DNA from: JBEKZQ01 sp049509675
Lineage (GTDB): Bacteria > Planctomycetota > Planctomycetia > Pirellulales > Thermoguttaceae
Assembly: GCA_049509675.1 (NCBI GenBank)
Contig: JBEKZQ010000151.1
Span: 1-13,053, forward strand
Reading direction: 5' to 3'
DNA length: 13,053 nucleotides
The translations under genes were made by a program, and so were the position numbers. Below the pieces are notes generated by a model that worked only from the letters and a program-made list of their open reading frames with translations, was not told the origin of the DNA and searched no databases. Below are positions 1 through 6,255 of this stretch, in pieces. The first letter of the stretch is position 1. Every line of letters begins with the position of its first letter.

Positions 1-8
1 TCATAAAA

Positions 9-152
9 ATGTAGGGTGGGTCGAGCAAACCGTTGTACTGGTGGGGCTTCGGTCGCTTGCCGCCGGTCTGATTCGTTTACCGGGTGCGGAGCAGAGTTTC
101 GTCGGTTTGCGAGCCCCACCATGATGTTGCGCGACCTTGACCCACCCTACAT
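9..152. repeat. Palindromic MITE/REP-like repeat with GTAGGGTGGG ends
   Basis: The ends are a perfect 14-bp inverted repeat: ATGTAGGGTGGGTC at 9-22 and its complement at 139-152. Nested inside is a second inverted repeat, GGTGGGGCT near 41-49 and AGCCCCACC near 111-119. The whole unit could fold into one long hairpin. There is no room for a transposase, so it would be a non-autonomous element. The GTAGGGTGG core returns at 1154-1199 in this window, which supports a dispersed family. Confidence 0.6.
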
Positions 153-212
153 GAATAATCCGGGCTAGTTGGCCACCGCAACGCCGTTTGGCCGAAAAAT
201 GGACCAGCCCCC

Positions 213-255
213 CACAAAAAAGTCCCCCGGGTCGCAGCGAATGCAACCCGGGGGG
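213..255 (-). terminator. Rho-independent terminator of the lipoprotein gene
   Basis: Read on the minus strand, a 9-bp GC-rich stem (CCCCCGGGT at 224-232 with ACCCGGGGG at 246-254) with a 13-nt loop is followed by ACTTTTTT. It lies about 45 bp beyond the stop of the minus-strand lipoprotein gene, exactly where its transcript should end. Confidence 0.8.
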
Positions 256-297
256 CGTGGTCCGTGAACTTATTGTTTGCGAAAGGCCCTATCGAGA

Positions 298-873
298 TCA
301 ATAATTGCTGCCGGGTCCCGGATCGACCTTGCCCACCATGTGCAAGTGGTCGTGGTCGATGTAGATCACTTCCTGGCAATCCTCATCCGTGGTCGTGTAG
401 GGGACTGGCCAGCCGACGCGGGTCGTTTCCATGTAATAAATGGTGCATTTGTAATGGCAATGGTGGAGCTGCGCGGGTCCGACGAGCGGATAATCGCGGG
501 GCGGATCGAGATGGTCGCTCATCGGCTCCACGACGATCCGCACGTTGTTCCGCTGCACCTCGTGCAGGAAGGGGATGCCGCCCTGCACCGGCCGAGCCTC
601 TTCCAGCTTCCGCATTACTTCGTCGTCCGACGGCGGGTCCAACGCCACTTCCGGCGCCCCCGGCGTGATCGGCCCCAGGATCGGCATCCGCTTGTAACGC
701 GTGTGCTTCCAGAAAGCGTCTTCCTCCCGCTTCTGCAAGTAGGGCGTCAAGGGGACAGGATAGCCCAAAATACCCAAATTCGGGCCCAGCATTATCTTGC
801 CGCATCCCGTCGAGGAGAGCAGCACGAGCGGCACGACAACAAACGCTAGGGCGGAAGCAGTTTTCTTAGTCAT
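298..873 (-). CDS. His/Cys-rich putative lipoprotein, function unknown
   Basis: A 191-residue protein that I do not recognise as a named family. Residues 1-23 form a lipoprotein-type signal peptide: two lysines, a hydrophobic stretch, then S-T-G-C with the acylated cysteine at 24. The -3 position is Ser rather than the usual Leu, so the lipobox is slightly off consensus. The mature part is Pro-rich at first, then carries a cluster of possible metal ligands: HHCHYKC at 137-143, Cys166 and HDHLH at 174-178. That could suit a metal or heme site, but this is inference. A GAGGA sequence lies about 7-12 nt before the ATG at 873 and supports this start. The gene stands alone and has its own terminator just downstream. 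It is probably attached to a membrane facing the periplasm. Confidence 0.75.
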   Translation of the reverse strand: MTKKTASALAFVVVPLVLLSSTGCGKIMLGPNLGILGYPVPLTPYLQKREEDAFWKHTRYKRMPILGPITPGAPEVALDPPSDDEVMRKLEEARPVQGGIPFLHEVQRNNVRIVVEPMSDHLDPPRDYPLVGPAQLHHCHYKCTIYYMETTRVGWPVPYTTTDEDCQEVIYIDHDHLHMVGKVDPGPGSNY

Positions 874-999
874 CCGTGAATCCTCAACTGATCGGTACCC
901 GGTGCTACCACTACTTATCGTGTAAAGATGCGCCGAACTTGCGGGTTTTTCCGGTTATGCGGATAAAAACGACCGCCGGTAAGCCCCTGTCCGGAAGCC

Positions 1000-1137
1000 A
1001 GTGGTCTGTCCAACTTGAGTTTGCGGGTGCCACGGTTGGCTTGTCCAACCGTGTTTCCAGCACTGCTGGGCAAGCCGGGCACCGACCGGAGGTTGGTCGT
1101 GGCACCCAACCGGTAATGTCGAAATGGACAGACCACT
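1000..1137. repeat. 138-bp palindromic repeat with 12-bp terminal inverted repeats
   Basis: AGTGGTCTGTCC at 1000-1011 is the exact complement of GGACAGACCACT at 1126-1137. Inside, GGGTGCCACG at 1025-1034 pairs with CGTGGCACCC at 1098-1107, and GGTTGG/CCAACC units recur. This nested layout, size and lack of coding content match a non-autonomous palindromic element. It fills most of the gap between two minus-strand genes. Target-site duplications are not obvious. Confidence 0.6.
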
Positions 1138-1153
1138 AGCCGGTCGTTTCGCG

Positions 1154-1199
1154 GTAGGGTGGACTTTAGTCCGCCTGGGTGGACTGAATTCCGCCCTAC
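1154..1199. repeat. Short palindromic repeat with GTAGGGTGGA ends
   Basis: GTAGGGTGGA at 1154-1163 faces TCCGCCCTAC at 1190-1199 (one wobble-type mismatch), with AGTCC and GGACT nested inside. It shares the GTAGGGTGG core with the repeat at 9-152 and lies only 16 bp beyond the 1000-1137 repeat. It looks like a small REP/BIME-type unit. Confidence 0.5.
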
Positions 1200-1233
1200 G
1201 GAGGATTTGTTGGACAGGTCACAAGCCATCCCG

Positions 1234-1275
1234 CGAAAAAGAAAAGCCCTCGCTCGCAAAATCCGAGCGGGGGCT
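1234..1275 (-). terminator. Rho-independent terminator of the BON-domain gene
   Basis: On the minus strand, a 12-bp stem with one G-T-type mismatch (AGCCCTCGCTCG at 1245-1256 with CGAGCGGGGGCT at 1264-1275) and a 7-nt loop is followed by TTTTCTTTTT. It lies about 30 bp beyond the stop of the minus-strand gene at 1304. Confidence 0.8.
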
Positions 1276-1303
1276 TGGGTGGTTCGCTGTCGGTTGCGGA
1301 GTT

Positions 1304-2206
1304 CTACCGCCACCAGATGCAGGACGGCTCGTCTTTGAAGTCCAACATCCACCAGCCGTCATCCCACTGCAACGTCACCTTCCGCCATCCCAATGGGACC
1401 TGCGGGTAAGGATAGAACGGACCGATATACGGCCAGGCGGTCGGCGAATACTGCTTGGGATAGGTGACGGCCGCGTAATTCGGGTAAGATGCGTAGCTAG
1501 GCCAAGCATAGCTGGGCATATAAGGTTGATTCAAGCGAGCCGGGGCCACCTGTCCCGTCGGGGCGGCCGAGTACATGGGCAGCGGAGCACCGGAAATCGG
1601 CGCACCCGTGCCCGGAGCCACCGCTTCCGGAGCGGCAGGCGCGGAGGCCACCCCCGGGCCAGCCTGCAACATGGCCACCGGCACGATTTGCCGGGTGCCG
1701 TTGGGCCCCGGGACCGAGACCATTTGATAGACCGCCTGCCGCGACGCCTTGTCACCGACGCTGAGCGGCTCGGTAGCGGTCGTCCGCTGAGCGGGCGTCT
1801 GGGTGAACGAGGATGCCACCTGTTCGGCGTGGCCGTTATCCGCGCTTGCCCCCATTGCCACCGGCGGGGTCCGGCGGAGCGGGTTCGACTTGCCAATCGC
1901 ATTCTTCTGCGGCTCGGCCGCACCCGTTTCCGACGTGATCGACAAATGGTTGATCACGCGAGTCACGCCCGGCGTATCGAAGGCCACCTTTTCCGCGTTC
2001 TTCATCTGATCCGCGCTATGGACCTGGCCTTCGAGCCAAACGGTGCCGTCCTGGCACTTCACCGAGACGTGATAATCGCTCAACTGGCCGGAATTCCGCA
2101 GATTCGCGGCGATGTGTTCGGCAACCTCCTGGTTGCCCGCCCGTGCCCAGCAAGGCACGATCAGGGTCGCGGCGGCGACCACCCAAGCCGTGCAGAAACG
2201 TCGCAT
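1304..2206 (-). CDS. Secreted BON-domain protein
   Basis: A 300-residue protein with an N-terminal signal peptide (residues 1-23, cleavage likely near ARA) and a BON domain at about 25-91. It shows the family pattern: an alternating alpha/beta fold, the segment DGTVWLEGQV, and a later PGVTRVINHL strand with its conserved glycine. BON domains are generally thought to bind membranes or surface polymers; here the protein should be periplasmic or cell-envelope associated. The middle (about 95-220) is Ala/Pro-rich and probably unfolded. The tail from about 225 is rich in Tyr, Pro and Trp and ends in a compact Trp-rich segment (WRKVTLQWDDGWW). A strong AAGGAGGG lies 7 nt before the ATG at 2206, fixing the start. 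Monocistronic, with a terminator just downstream. Confidence 0.85.
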   Translation of the reverse strand: MRRFCTAWVVAAATLIVPCWARAGNQEVAEHIAANLRNSGQLSDYHVSVKCQDGTVWLEGQVHSADQMKNAEKVAFDTPGVTRVINHLSITSETGAAEPQKNAIGKSNPLRRTPPVAMGASADNGHAEQVASSFTQTPAQRTTATEPLSVGDKASRQAVYQMVSVPGPNGTRQIVPVAMLQAGPGVASAPAAPEAVAPGTGAPISGAPLPMYSAAPTGQVAPARLNQPYMPSYAWPSYASYPNYAAVTYPKQYSPTAWPYIGPFYPYPQVPLGWRKVTLQWDDGWWMLDFKDEPSCIWWR

Positions 2207-2213
2207 GCTTTTT

Positions 2214-2221
2214 CCCTCCTT
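2214..2221 (-). promoter_or_regulatory. Strong ribosome binding site for the BON-domain gene
   Basis: The minus strand reads AAGGAGGG, followed by AAAAAGC and the ATG. This is the best Shine-Dalgarno match in the left half and settles the start codon at 2206. A possible -10 box, TATAGT (minus strand, 2239-2244), lies upstream but has no convincing -35. Confidence 0.7.
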
Positions 2222-2492
2222 CGAGAAATGATTGCCTGACTATAGGTTTCGGTTAACGATTGTATCGAAGGGGAGTCTTTTTTCGATTTTACCGGTTGTT
2301 TCGGTCGTAACGACGGACTGCCCGACAAGAGAAATCAACCTAAGATGTTGTGAAAGCAGGGGATAGCGTCCAAGATGCTCACACGCGGCGGCAACTTCTG
2401 CCGATTGCCGTTCCCACGGCGACCGGCTTTTTGGTACACTCGCTCGGGCAATGGATTCGCCTCAGGATTTCCAAGGAAGGAAACTCAACGCC

Positions 2493-2777
2493 ATGGTCGG
2501 TCTCCCCGCGTCCACCGCGCTCTGGGTGGTGATGGCAGTGCAAGTGATCGGATTGGGCAGCGCTTGGATCGCCCGGGCGGGCGAAGGATCGCACCGTCAA
2601 AAGCCCCTGCAAAACGTCTTTGCGGCCTGCCTGGTCCTGGTCGGCCTGGCGACGGTCTTCGCCCTGGGCCTCGGCCCCGGTTGCTGGTTGTCGTCCGGCA
2701 CGACCTTTTCGATCATGGTGCTGACGGTAACCGGCGATCCAACGCGCACGGGCCACAGCGGCGATCGGGATATCTGA
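2493..2777 (+). CDS. Small two-helix membrane protein, unknown function
   Basis: A 94-residue protein from the ATG at 2493, which is preceded at 12 nt by AAGGAAGG; the frame is also open to an upstream ATG at 2451, which has no clear ribosome site. I do not recognise the family. Two hydrophobic segments are clear: roughly residues 7-27 (ALWVVMAVQVIGLGSAWIA) and 41-62 (VFAACLVLVGLATVFALGLG), joined by a short loop with charged residues. The C-terminus is Thr/Gly-rich and polar. It ends 22 bp from the stop of the opposite-strand gene at 2800, so the two are convergent. The helices and upstream SD favour a real gene, but this is a moderate call. Confidence 0.6.
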   Translation: MVGLPASTALWVVMAVQVIGLGSAWIARAGEGSHRQKPLQNVFAACLVLVGLATVFALGLGPGCWLSSGTTFSIMVLTVTGDPTRTGHSGDRDI

Positions 2778-2799
2778 GCAAGCCAGTTGCCGCGCGCCG

Positions 2800-4695
2800 C
2801 TACTTCAGCAACTTCTTGATTTCGCTCTCCAGGTCGGCCGCCTGCACGTTGCGATTGACCACCTTGCCCTGCTGATCCACCAGGATCATCGTGGGCACGG
2901 TGAGGATTCCCAACTGGTTGGCCGGCCGGCTGTCCAGGCCACCCTCCTCGAAGATCTGCGGCCAGGACAGAGGGTTCTCCGCCAGGTAATCGTTCAATGC
3001 CTTGACGTTGGTGTCCAGGTTGACACCGACGATGGCTAACGCCGACCCGTACTTGGAGGCCAGTTGCTTGAGCACGGCCATGTCGCTGACGCTGGCGTCG
3101 TTCTTCTTGACGCGGGACGACCAACTGGCCCAGTACTGGACGAGCACGATGGCGCCACGATAGCGGGCGATGTCGACCGTGCCGCCGTTGGGGCTCTTGC
3201 CCGAAAGCGAAAGCGGTTTGCCCACGCTATCCAGCCGGGTGATGGCGCCGGCCGCCTTTTTCGCCGGAGGCGTGTCGCTCATCTCGCGAACGATGCGGTC
3301 GTACCACTTCTTCGCGTCGTCTTCCTGCCCGGCAAACTCGCGGTTCATCGCCAATTGGAGCATGGCTTCGGCCGTATCGGGCGTGTTGGGATAGTCGGCC
3401 ACATACTGTTCCAGCGACTTGAGCCACTCGGTTTGCACCTTGGTGAAATCCGCCTTGGGGGCCTGGAGGCTCAAGTTGTAGGCGGCCATCAACTGGCCAA
3501 ACTTCGCACACGCGGCCAGCGGCTTGTCGGCCTCGCTCTTTTGCAGCTTCTCAAAAAGCGCCTGCAACCGTTTATCGCCGTCGGCACACTTGCCCGCTTG
3601 CACTTCGCCCGTGATCATGGCCACCAATTGCCGATACCACATGGCGCGGTCCTCGGGCGTCCGGGCAGTGTTGGCCAACTGTTCGAGCAACTCGGCCCGG
3701 CGGCTACTGGCCCCCGCACCCGACTGATCGAGCTTCTCCAATTCGGCCAGAAGCTTCTGGCTTTCGTCGCCGGGCGCGCCGCTGGCGGCCGCAGTGCGGG
3801 CCGCCGGCGTGGCCTGGAAAAAGAAACCGCCGGCCGCGGTTTCCGTCGCCCCTTCGCCGGCCAGAACCGGAGCGTCGATCACTTTCCACACCTCGCCCAC
3901 TTGAACCAGCGTGCCGATCTGAAGCTGGACGTGCTTTTCGCCGCTCTGCACGATGGCAACCACATTCTCATAGACCCGCAGATCGCTGCCGGAGCCCTCG
4001 GCGCCGGCGGGAACGATGCCCGGCTTGCCGCCGCTGAACTGAACCCACTTGCTGTCCGGCAGGATGGTTCTTTGTTTGTCGGCCAATGCCTGGAAATCGG
4101 CCTCGGCCTTGGCGATCTTGGCCGCTACGGCGGCAGCCCGTTGCTTGCCTAACCCCATTGCGCGGAGTTCGGCCGGAGTGAGCAAGACCCGGCCGAATCG
4201 GGCGGGATCGCGATTGCCCAGGGCGGCCACCACCTCGGCCGTCGCCTCCTCGGCCGAAATCACCTTCCAGGCCCCGATCTTGCCGGTCCCGTTCGTGTCG
4301 ATCCCCCAGCGCGTGCCACCCGTGTTGAACCAACGGAACTGGTCGGCCCGGCCGCTGAATTTCGAGTCAATGTCGCGATAGACCTCGACGCCATCCTTGA
4401 AGTAGCTCCATTGATCCACCACGTTGTCGCCGTTGGTGTCCAGGAATCTCCGCAGGATCATGCCGTCCGGGCTTTCCACGATCCAGCCGATACGCCCCGC
4501 GATCTGGCGGGCTGCGATCTTGCACTTTGAAATGTCCTCCGGCTTGGGCCGATCATAGTCTACCCCCTTTTGGGTTGGGGCAAGCCTCAACGCCTGTTCC
4601 GGACTCGGCGCTGCGGCGGCCGAGGTTCGCGCCAGGCCGCTGAGAACGATGGTCACGGCAAGACCGATGGCTAGTGGGCGAATAGAAACCTTCAT
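2800..4695 (-). CDS. Secreted thioredoxin-fold (TlpA-like) protein without active-site cysteines
   Basis: A 631-residue protein. The frame is open 28 codons further up, but the ATG at 4695 starts a good signal peptide (MKVSIRPLAIGLAVTIVLSG, cleavage in the Ala-rich stretch near 28) and has AGGAGA about 10 nt upstream, so I choose it. Residues about 75-150 hold two EF-hand-like loops, DTNGDNVVD and DTNGTGKIG, each followed by Trp. The middle (about 150-480) is mostly helical and TPR-like. The last 140 residues are a TlpA/redoxin-type thioredoxin fold: an IVLVQYWASW strand, then S526-S-R-V529 where the family has C-x-x-C, then VGVNLD, the VPT cis-proline loop and a terminal helix. With both cysteines missing, disulfide chemistry is unlikely; a binding or scaffold role in the periplasm is more plausible. 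Related long TlpA-like proteins are common in planctomycetes. Confidence 0.85.
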   Translation of the reverse strand: MKVSIRPLAIGLAVTIVLSGLARTSAAAAPSPEQALRLAPTQKGVDYDRPKPEDISKCKIAARQIAGRIGWIVESPDGMILRRFLDTNGDNVVDQWSYFKDGVEVYRDIDSKFSGRADQFRWFNTGGTRWGIDTNGTGKIGAWKVISAEEATAEVVAALGNRDPARFGRVLLTPAELRAMGLGKQRAAAVAAKIAKAEADFQALADKQRTILPDSKWVQFSGGKPGIVPAGAEGSGSDLRVYENVVAIVQSGEKHVQLQIGTLVQVGEVWKVIDAPVLAGEGATETAAGGFFFQATPAARTAAASGAPGDESQKLLAELEKLDQSGAGASSRRAELLEQLANTARTPEDRAMWYRQLVAMITGEVQAGKCADGDKRLQALFEKLQKSEADKPLAACAKFGQLMAAYNLSLQAPKADFTKVQTEWLKSLEQYVADYPNTPDTAEAMLQLAMNREFAGQEDDAKKWYDRIVREMSDTPPAKKAAGAITRLDSVGKPLSLSGKSPNGGTVDIARYRGAIVLVQYWASWSSRVKKNDASVSDMAVLKQLASKYGSALAIVGVNLDTNVKALNDYLAENPLSWPQIFEEGGLDSRPANQLGILTVPTMILVDQQGKVVNRNVQAADLESEIKKLLK

Positions 4696-4842
4696 GAGTA
4701 TTCCATCTCCTGCAAGATGCGGGTGAACGGCACGGCCGCGCGGCGGTGGCTCAAGGACCGCCGTCACCGGCCAATCCATCTTCGGCGATCCTCCACCATT
4801 AACATGAAGGGCTTGCGCAACTTTTTCCGGTTAAGCCGAGTT

Positions 4843-4848
4843 TATAGT
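4843..4848 (+). promoter_or_regulatory. Possible -10 box of an intergenic transcript
   Basis: TATAGT on the plus strand, with only a poor -35 (ACTTTT at 4820-4825, 17-bp spacer). It is listed because a closing-stem half (4852-4858) and a terminator-like hairpin (5055-5084) follow in the same direction. Confidence 0.3.
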
Positions 4849-4851
4849 GTG

Positions 4852-5084
4852 AACGGTTTGTAATGCTACGATCCGTTCCCGATTACCGCGGTTGGGATCA
4901 TTTCAGACCGCCAAAGCATAACGCCTCGCCCGTCGCCGGTTCCGCCCGGATGGAAATTGCAGTTTCACTGGGCAACGCCGCATGTCTCAAACCGTTACGG
5001 GCGCGAGTGTTGTGCTTGCATGGGGCTGTCGCGACCAAGGTTATCGGGCAGATACGGTCGCGGTGTTCCGGGCAACCGTTTTTT
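4852..5084 (+). ncRNA. Candidate structured small RNA (weak)
   Basis: The stretch holds no convincing gene. AACGGTT at 4852-4858 can pair with AACCGTT at 5074-5080, bringing the two ends together. ACCGCG near 4887-4892 can pair with CGCGGT near 5060-5065. The 3' end has a hairpin followed by six T, and a TATAGT box lies just before the 5' end. The predicted size, about 230 nt, suits a small regulatory RNA. I could not match it to 6S, SRP, tmRNA or RNase P RNA. The short pairings could be chance in GC-rich DNA. Confidence 0.25.
5055..5084 (+). terminator. Terminator-like hairpin with T6
   Basis: CGGTCGC at 5055-5061 pairs with GCAACCG at 5072-5078 (one C-A mismatch), with a 10-nt loop, followed directly by six T (5079-5084). 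No plus-strand protein gene lies upstream, so it would end a non-coding transcript. Confidence 0.4.
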
Positions 5085-5116
5085 GGCAAGGCGAGAAACA
5101 AAGGACCGGGAGGGGT

Positions 5117-5144
5117 TTGACAGCGCCGTATAGTCTTATAGAAT
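5117..5144 (+). promoter_or_regulatory. Sigma-70-type promoter of the tRNA-Ile remnant
   Basis: TTGACA at 5117-5122, a 16-bp spacer, and TAGAAT at 5139-5144: a perfect -35 and a 5-of-6 -10. It lies about 40 bp before the first tRNA base, a normal leader for a tRNA gene. Its survival argues that the native tRNA locus was here and was interrupted later. Confidence 0.65.
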
Positions 5145-5184
5145 GCGAGCAGTAGCCGCGCGGGGGTGGCTCGTGTTGCTTTTT

Positions 5185-5223
5185 GGGCGCATAGCTCAGT
5201 TGGTTAGAGCGCGTCCCCGATAA
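5185..5223 (+). pseudogene. 5' half of a tRNA-Ile(GAU) gene, broken in the anticodon loop
   Basis: The sequence from 5185 reads as a canonical tRNA 5' half: acceptor strand GGGCGCA, TA, D-stem GCTC, D-loop AGTTGGTTA, D-stem GAGC, G, then CGTCC and a loop ending GATAA, which contains the GAU anticodon of tRNA-Ile. An intact gene would continue with a stem partner GGACG, a T-arm with TTCGA and an acceptor end TGCGCCC. None of these follows: after GATAA comes CGGGGCTTTA and the match is lost. Position 33, almost always U, is C here. The remaining CCCCG-ATAA-CGGGG forms its own small hairpin. Tyrosine-recombinase elements often recombine within tRNA genes, including at the anticodon loop, so this may be an element boundary. 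No integrase gene lies in the window. Confidence 0.7.
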
Positions 5224-5317
5224 CGGGGCTTTAGGGTGTTTGGGTAGTTTGAGTATTTAACGAATAAACGCGGCAAATCGTTTGTCTCAAAGCACTTAGG
5301 AACGGTTAAGCGCGTCC
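5202..5317 (+). repeat. Direct repeat of tRNA D-arm/anticodon-stem sequence
   Basis: GGTTAGAGCGCGTCC at 5202-5216 (inside the tRNA remnant) recurs as GGTTAAGCGCGTCC at 5304-5317, identical except for one missing base. The copies are about 100 bp apart. A related inverted pair, GGGGCTTT at 5225-5232 and AAAGCCCC at 5332-5339, brackets the same interval. This fits a duplicated attachment core or a rearranged tRNA piece. Confidence 0.45.
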
Positions 5318-5354
5318 GTAAAAGGTTCCGAAAAGCCCCCTCTACAGGCTTAAA

Positions 5355-5373
5355 CGGGCGTCACTGACGCCCG
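5355..5373. repeat. Perfect 9-bp inverted repeat
   Basis: CGGGCGTCA, a single central C, then TGACGCCCG. Both halves match perfectly. It is not followed by T residues, so it is more likely a protein-binding dyad or a recombination-related palindrome than a terminator. A smaller hairpin, GCAGA/TCTGC (5384-5400), follows. Confidence 0.45.
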
Positions 5374-6085
5374 CTCTGATCGCGCAGAATTTCGCTCTGC
5401 CGTTGTACCCAACGTTCGGCGACGGACGATGCCGCAGTCAGTCGAAGATCGACATCCGGGTGAACCTCCGGGTCGGTGCCAGGTGAATGGTCACTGCATT
5501 GCCGACACCGCAGGCTTCAGGTTTCTTGTCAACATGGCGGCCAGCACCATCGACAACGGCCACGACGACGCCGGAATCGAGGCGGCCTGCGGCAGCCGAC
5601 GCGCGGATGGATGCCAGCCTCTCTGCGGATCGGGCCGGGGCTACCGGCGACAGAGAGAAATGTCGGCCGCTTGCTGAGCAAGACCTGCCGGCCGCCCAAC
5701 GCTGGATGGCAAAGCCCTGGTCGAACGCCCCCGCGCCAGGAACCATAGGCCATCTTCGCGGTTCCCGGCCGCCAATACGCTCGCATCCGGTTGAAAATCC
5801 ACTGGCAGCTTGCAAGTCGGGATGGCCGAACGCCCAACACGAATTCCACTCCAGGGGTAGTTGCGGGCCACCGGCCCTTCGACTATGCTATCGGGTAATT
5901 GGCAAACTTGGGGAAATAGGCCGCCAGGGGCATTTACCGGGCAACCGAACGAGGAAGGAAGAGACGGCCGGCGTTCCGGCCATGATGACAATTTGAACGA
6001 CGCGCAGGCGTCAAGTTACTGCTTCTAGGAAAACGACCAACCTGGGCTGCAAGGCCCTTGAAGCATCGAAGCGGTACTTGGACCG

Positions 6086-6104
6086 CGCTCCCGTCGAGGG
6101 AGCG
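6086..6104. repeat. Perfect 7-bp hairpin upstream of the sigma-factor gene
   Basis: CGCTCCC (6086-6092), loop GTCGA, GGGAGCG (6098-6104). It lies about 150 bp before the sigma-factor start. No T-run follows; it could be an RNA structure or an operator. Confidence 0.35.
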
Positions 6105-6146
6105 TCGGCCAGGTGCCGTTCGATGCGCCCCTTGGTCGGGGTTCCT

Positions 6147-6176
6147 GGGGCGGCCTTGGTTCGGCGCTCCTTTTTT
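6147..6176 (+). terminator. Terminator-like hairpin before the sigma-factor gene
   Basis: GGGGCG at 6147-6152 pairs with CGCTCC at 6165-6170 (one G-T pair), followed by six T (6171-6176). It could insulate the downstream cluster from upstream transcription. The stem is short, so this is a weak call. Confidence 0.35.
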
Positions 6177-6187
6177 GGTTTGTTGGA

Positions 6188-6216
6188 TTGACGTGAATGC
6201 CTCAAGTGGATAGGTG
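6188..6216 (+). promoter_or_regulatory. Weak candidate promoter of the sigma-factor gene
   Basis: TTGACG at 6188-6193, a 17-bp spacer, and TAGGTG at 6211-6216. The -35 is good, the -10 poor. It is placed between a terminator-like hairpin and the start at 6256, where a promoter would be expected. An ECF-type promoter is equally possible. Confidence 0.25.
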
Positions 6217-6255
6217 CGAGCGATGACGTAACTGGACGTTTCTGAACGCGGAATT

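Larger units (their letters stand above)
5221..6255. other. Gene-poor stretch after the tRNA break
   Basis: About 1 kb with no gene I can support. Several overlapping open frames exist (for example plus 5487-5996 and minus 5438-5815 and 5641-5991), but all are low-complexity Arg/Pro/Ala-rich translations with no recognisable domain. The minus frame at 5438-5815 contains a short piece, SGVVVAVVDGAGRHV, reminiscent of GlcG/DUF336-type proteins, but the surrounding sequence does not follow that family; at best it is a worn fragment. The stretch carries several hairpins: 5355-5373, 5384-5400 and 6086-6104. Confidence 0.5.

Noticed and set aside
1124..2239. A 371-codon plus-strand open frame opposite the BON-domain gene
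   Set aside because: It is the antisense shadow of a clearly better minus-strand gene with signal peptide, ribosome site and terminator.
3064..4152. A 362-codon plus-strand open frame opposite the TlpA-like gene
   Set aside because: Antisense shadow; the minus-strand protein has a coherent signal peptide and thioredoxin fold.
5220..5420. A group I intron interrupting the tRNA-Ile anticodon loop
   Set aside because: I could not find the conserved core helices or a 3' tRNA half (T-arm TTCGA, acceptor TGCGCCC) nearby.
5487..5996. A 169-codon plus-strand open frame and overlapping minus-strand frames in the gene-poor stretch
   Set aside because: The translations are Arg/Pro/Ala-rich with no domain, no ribosome site and several frames open at once, as expected by chance in GC-rich DNA. 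A short GlcG-like string on the minus strand is not followed by the rest of that family.
6011..6205. A 64-codon minus-strand frame with a basic N-terminus
   Set aside because: It overlaps the terminator-like hairpin and the probable sigma-factor promoter, has no recognisable family and no good ribosome site.
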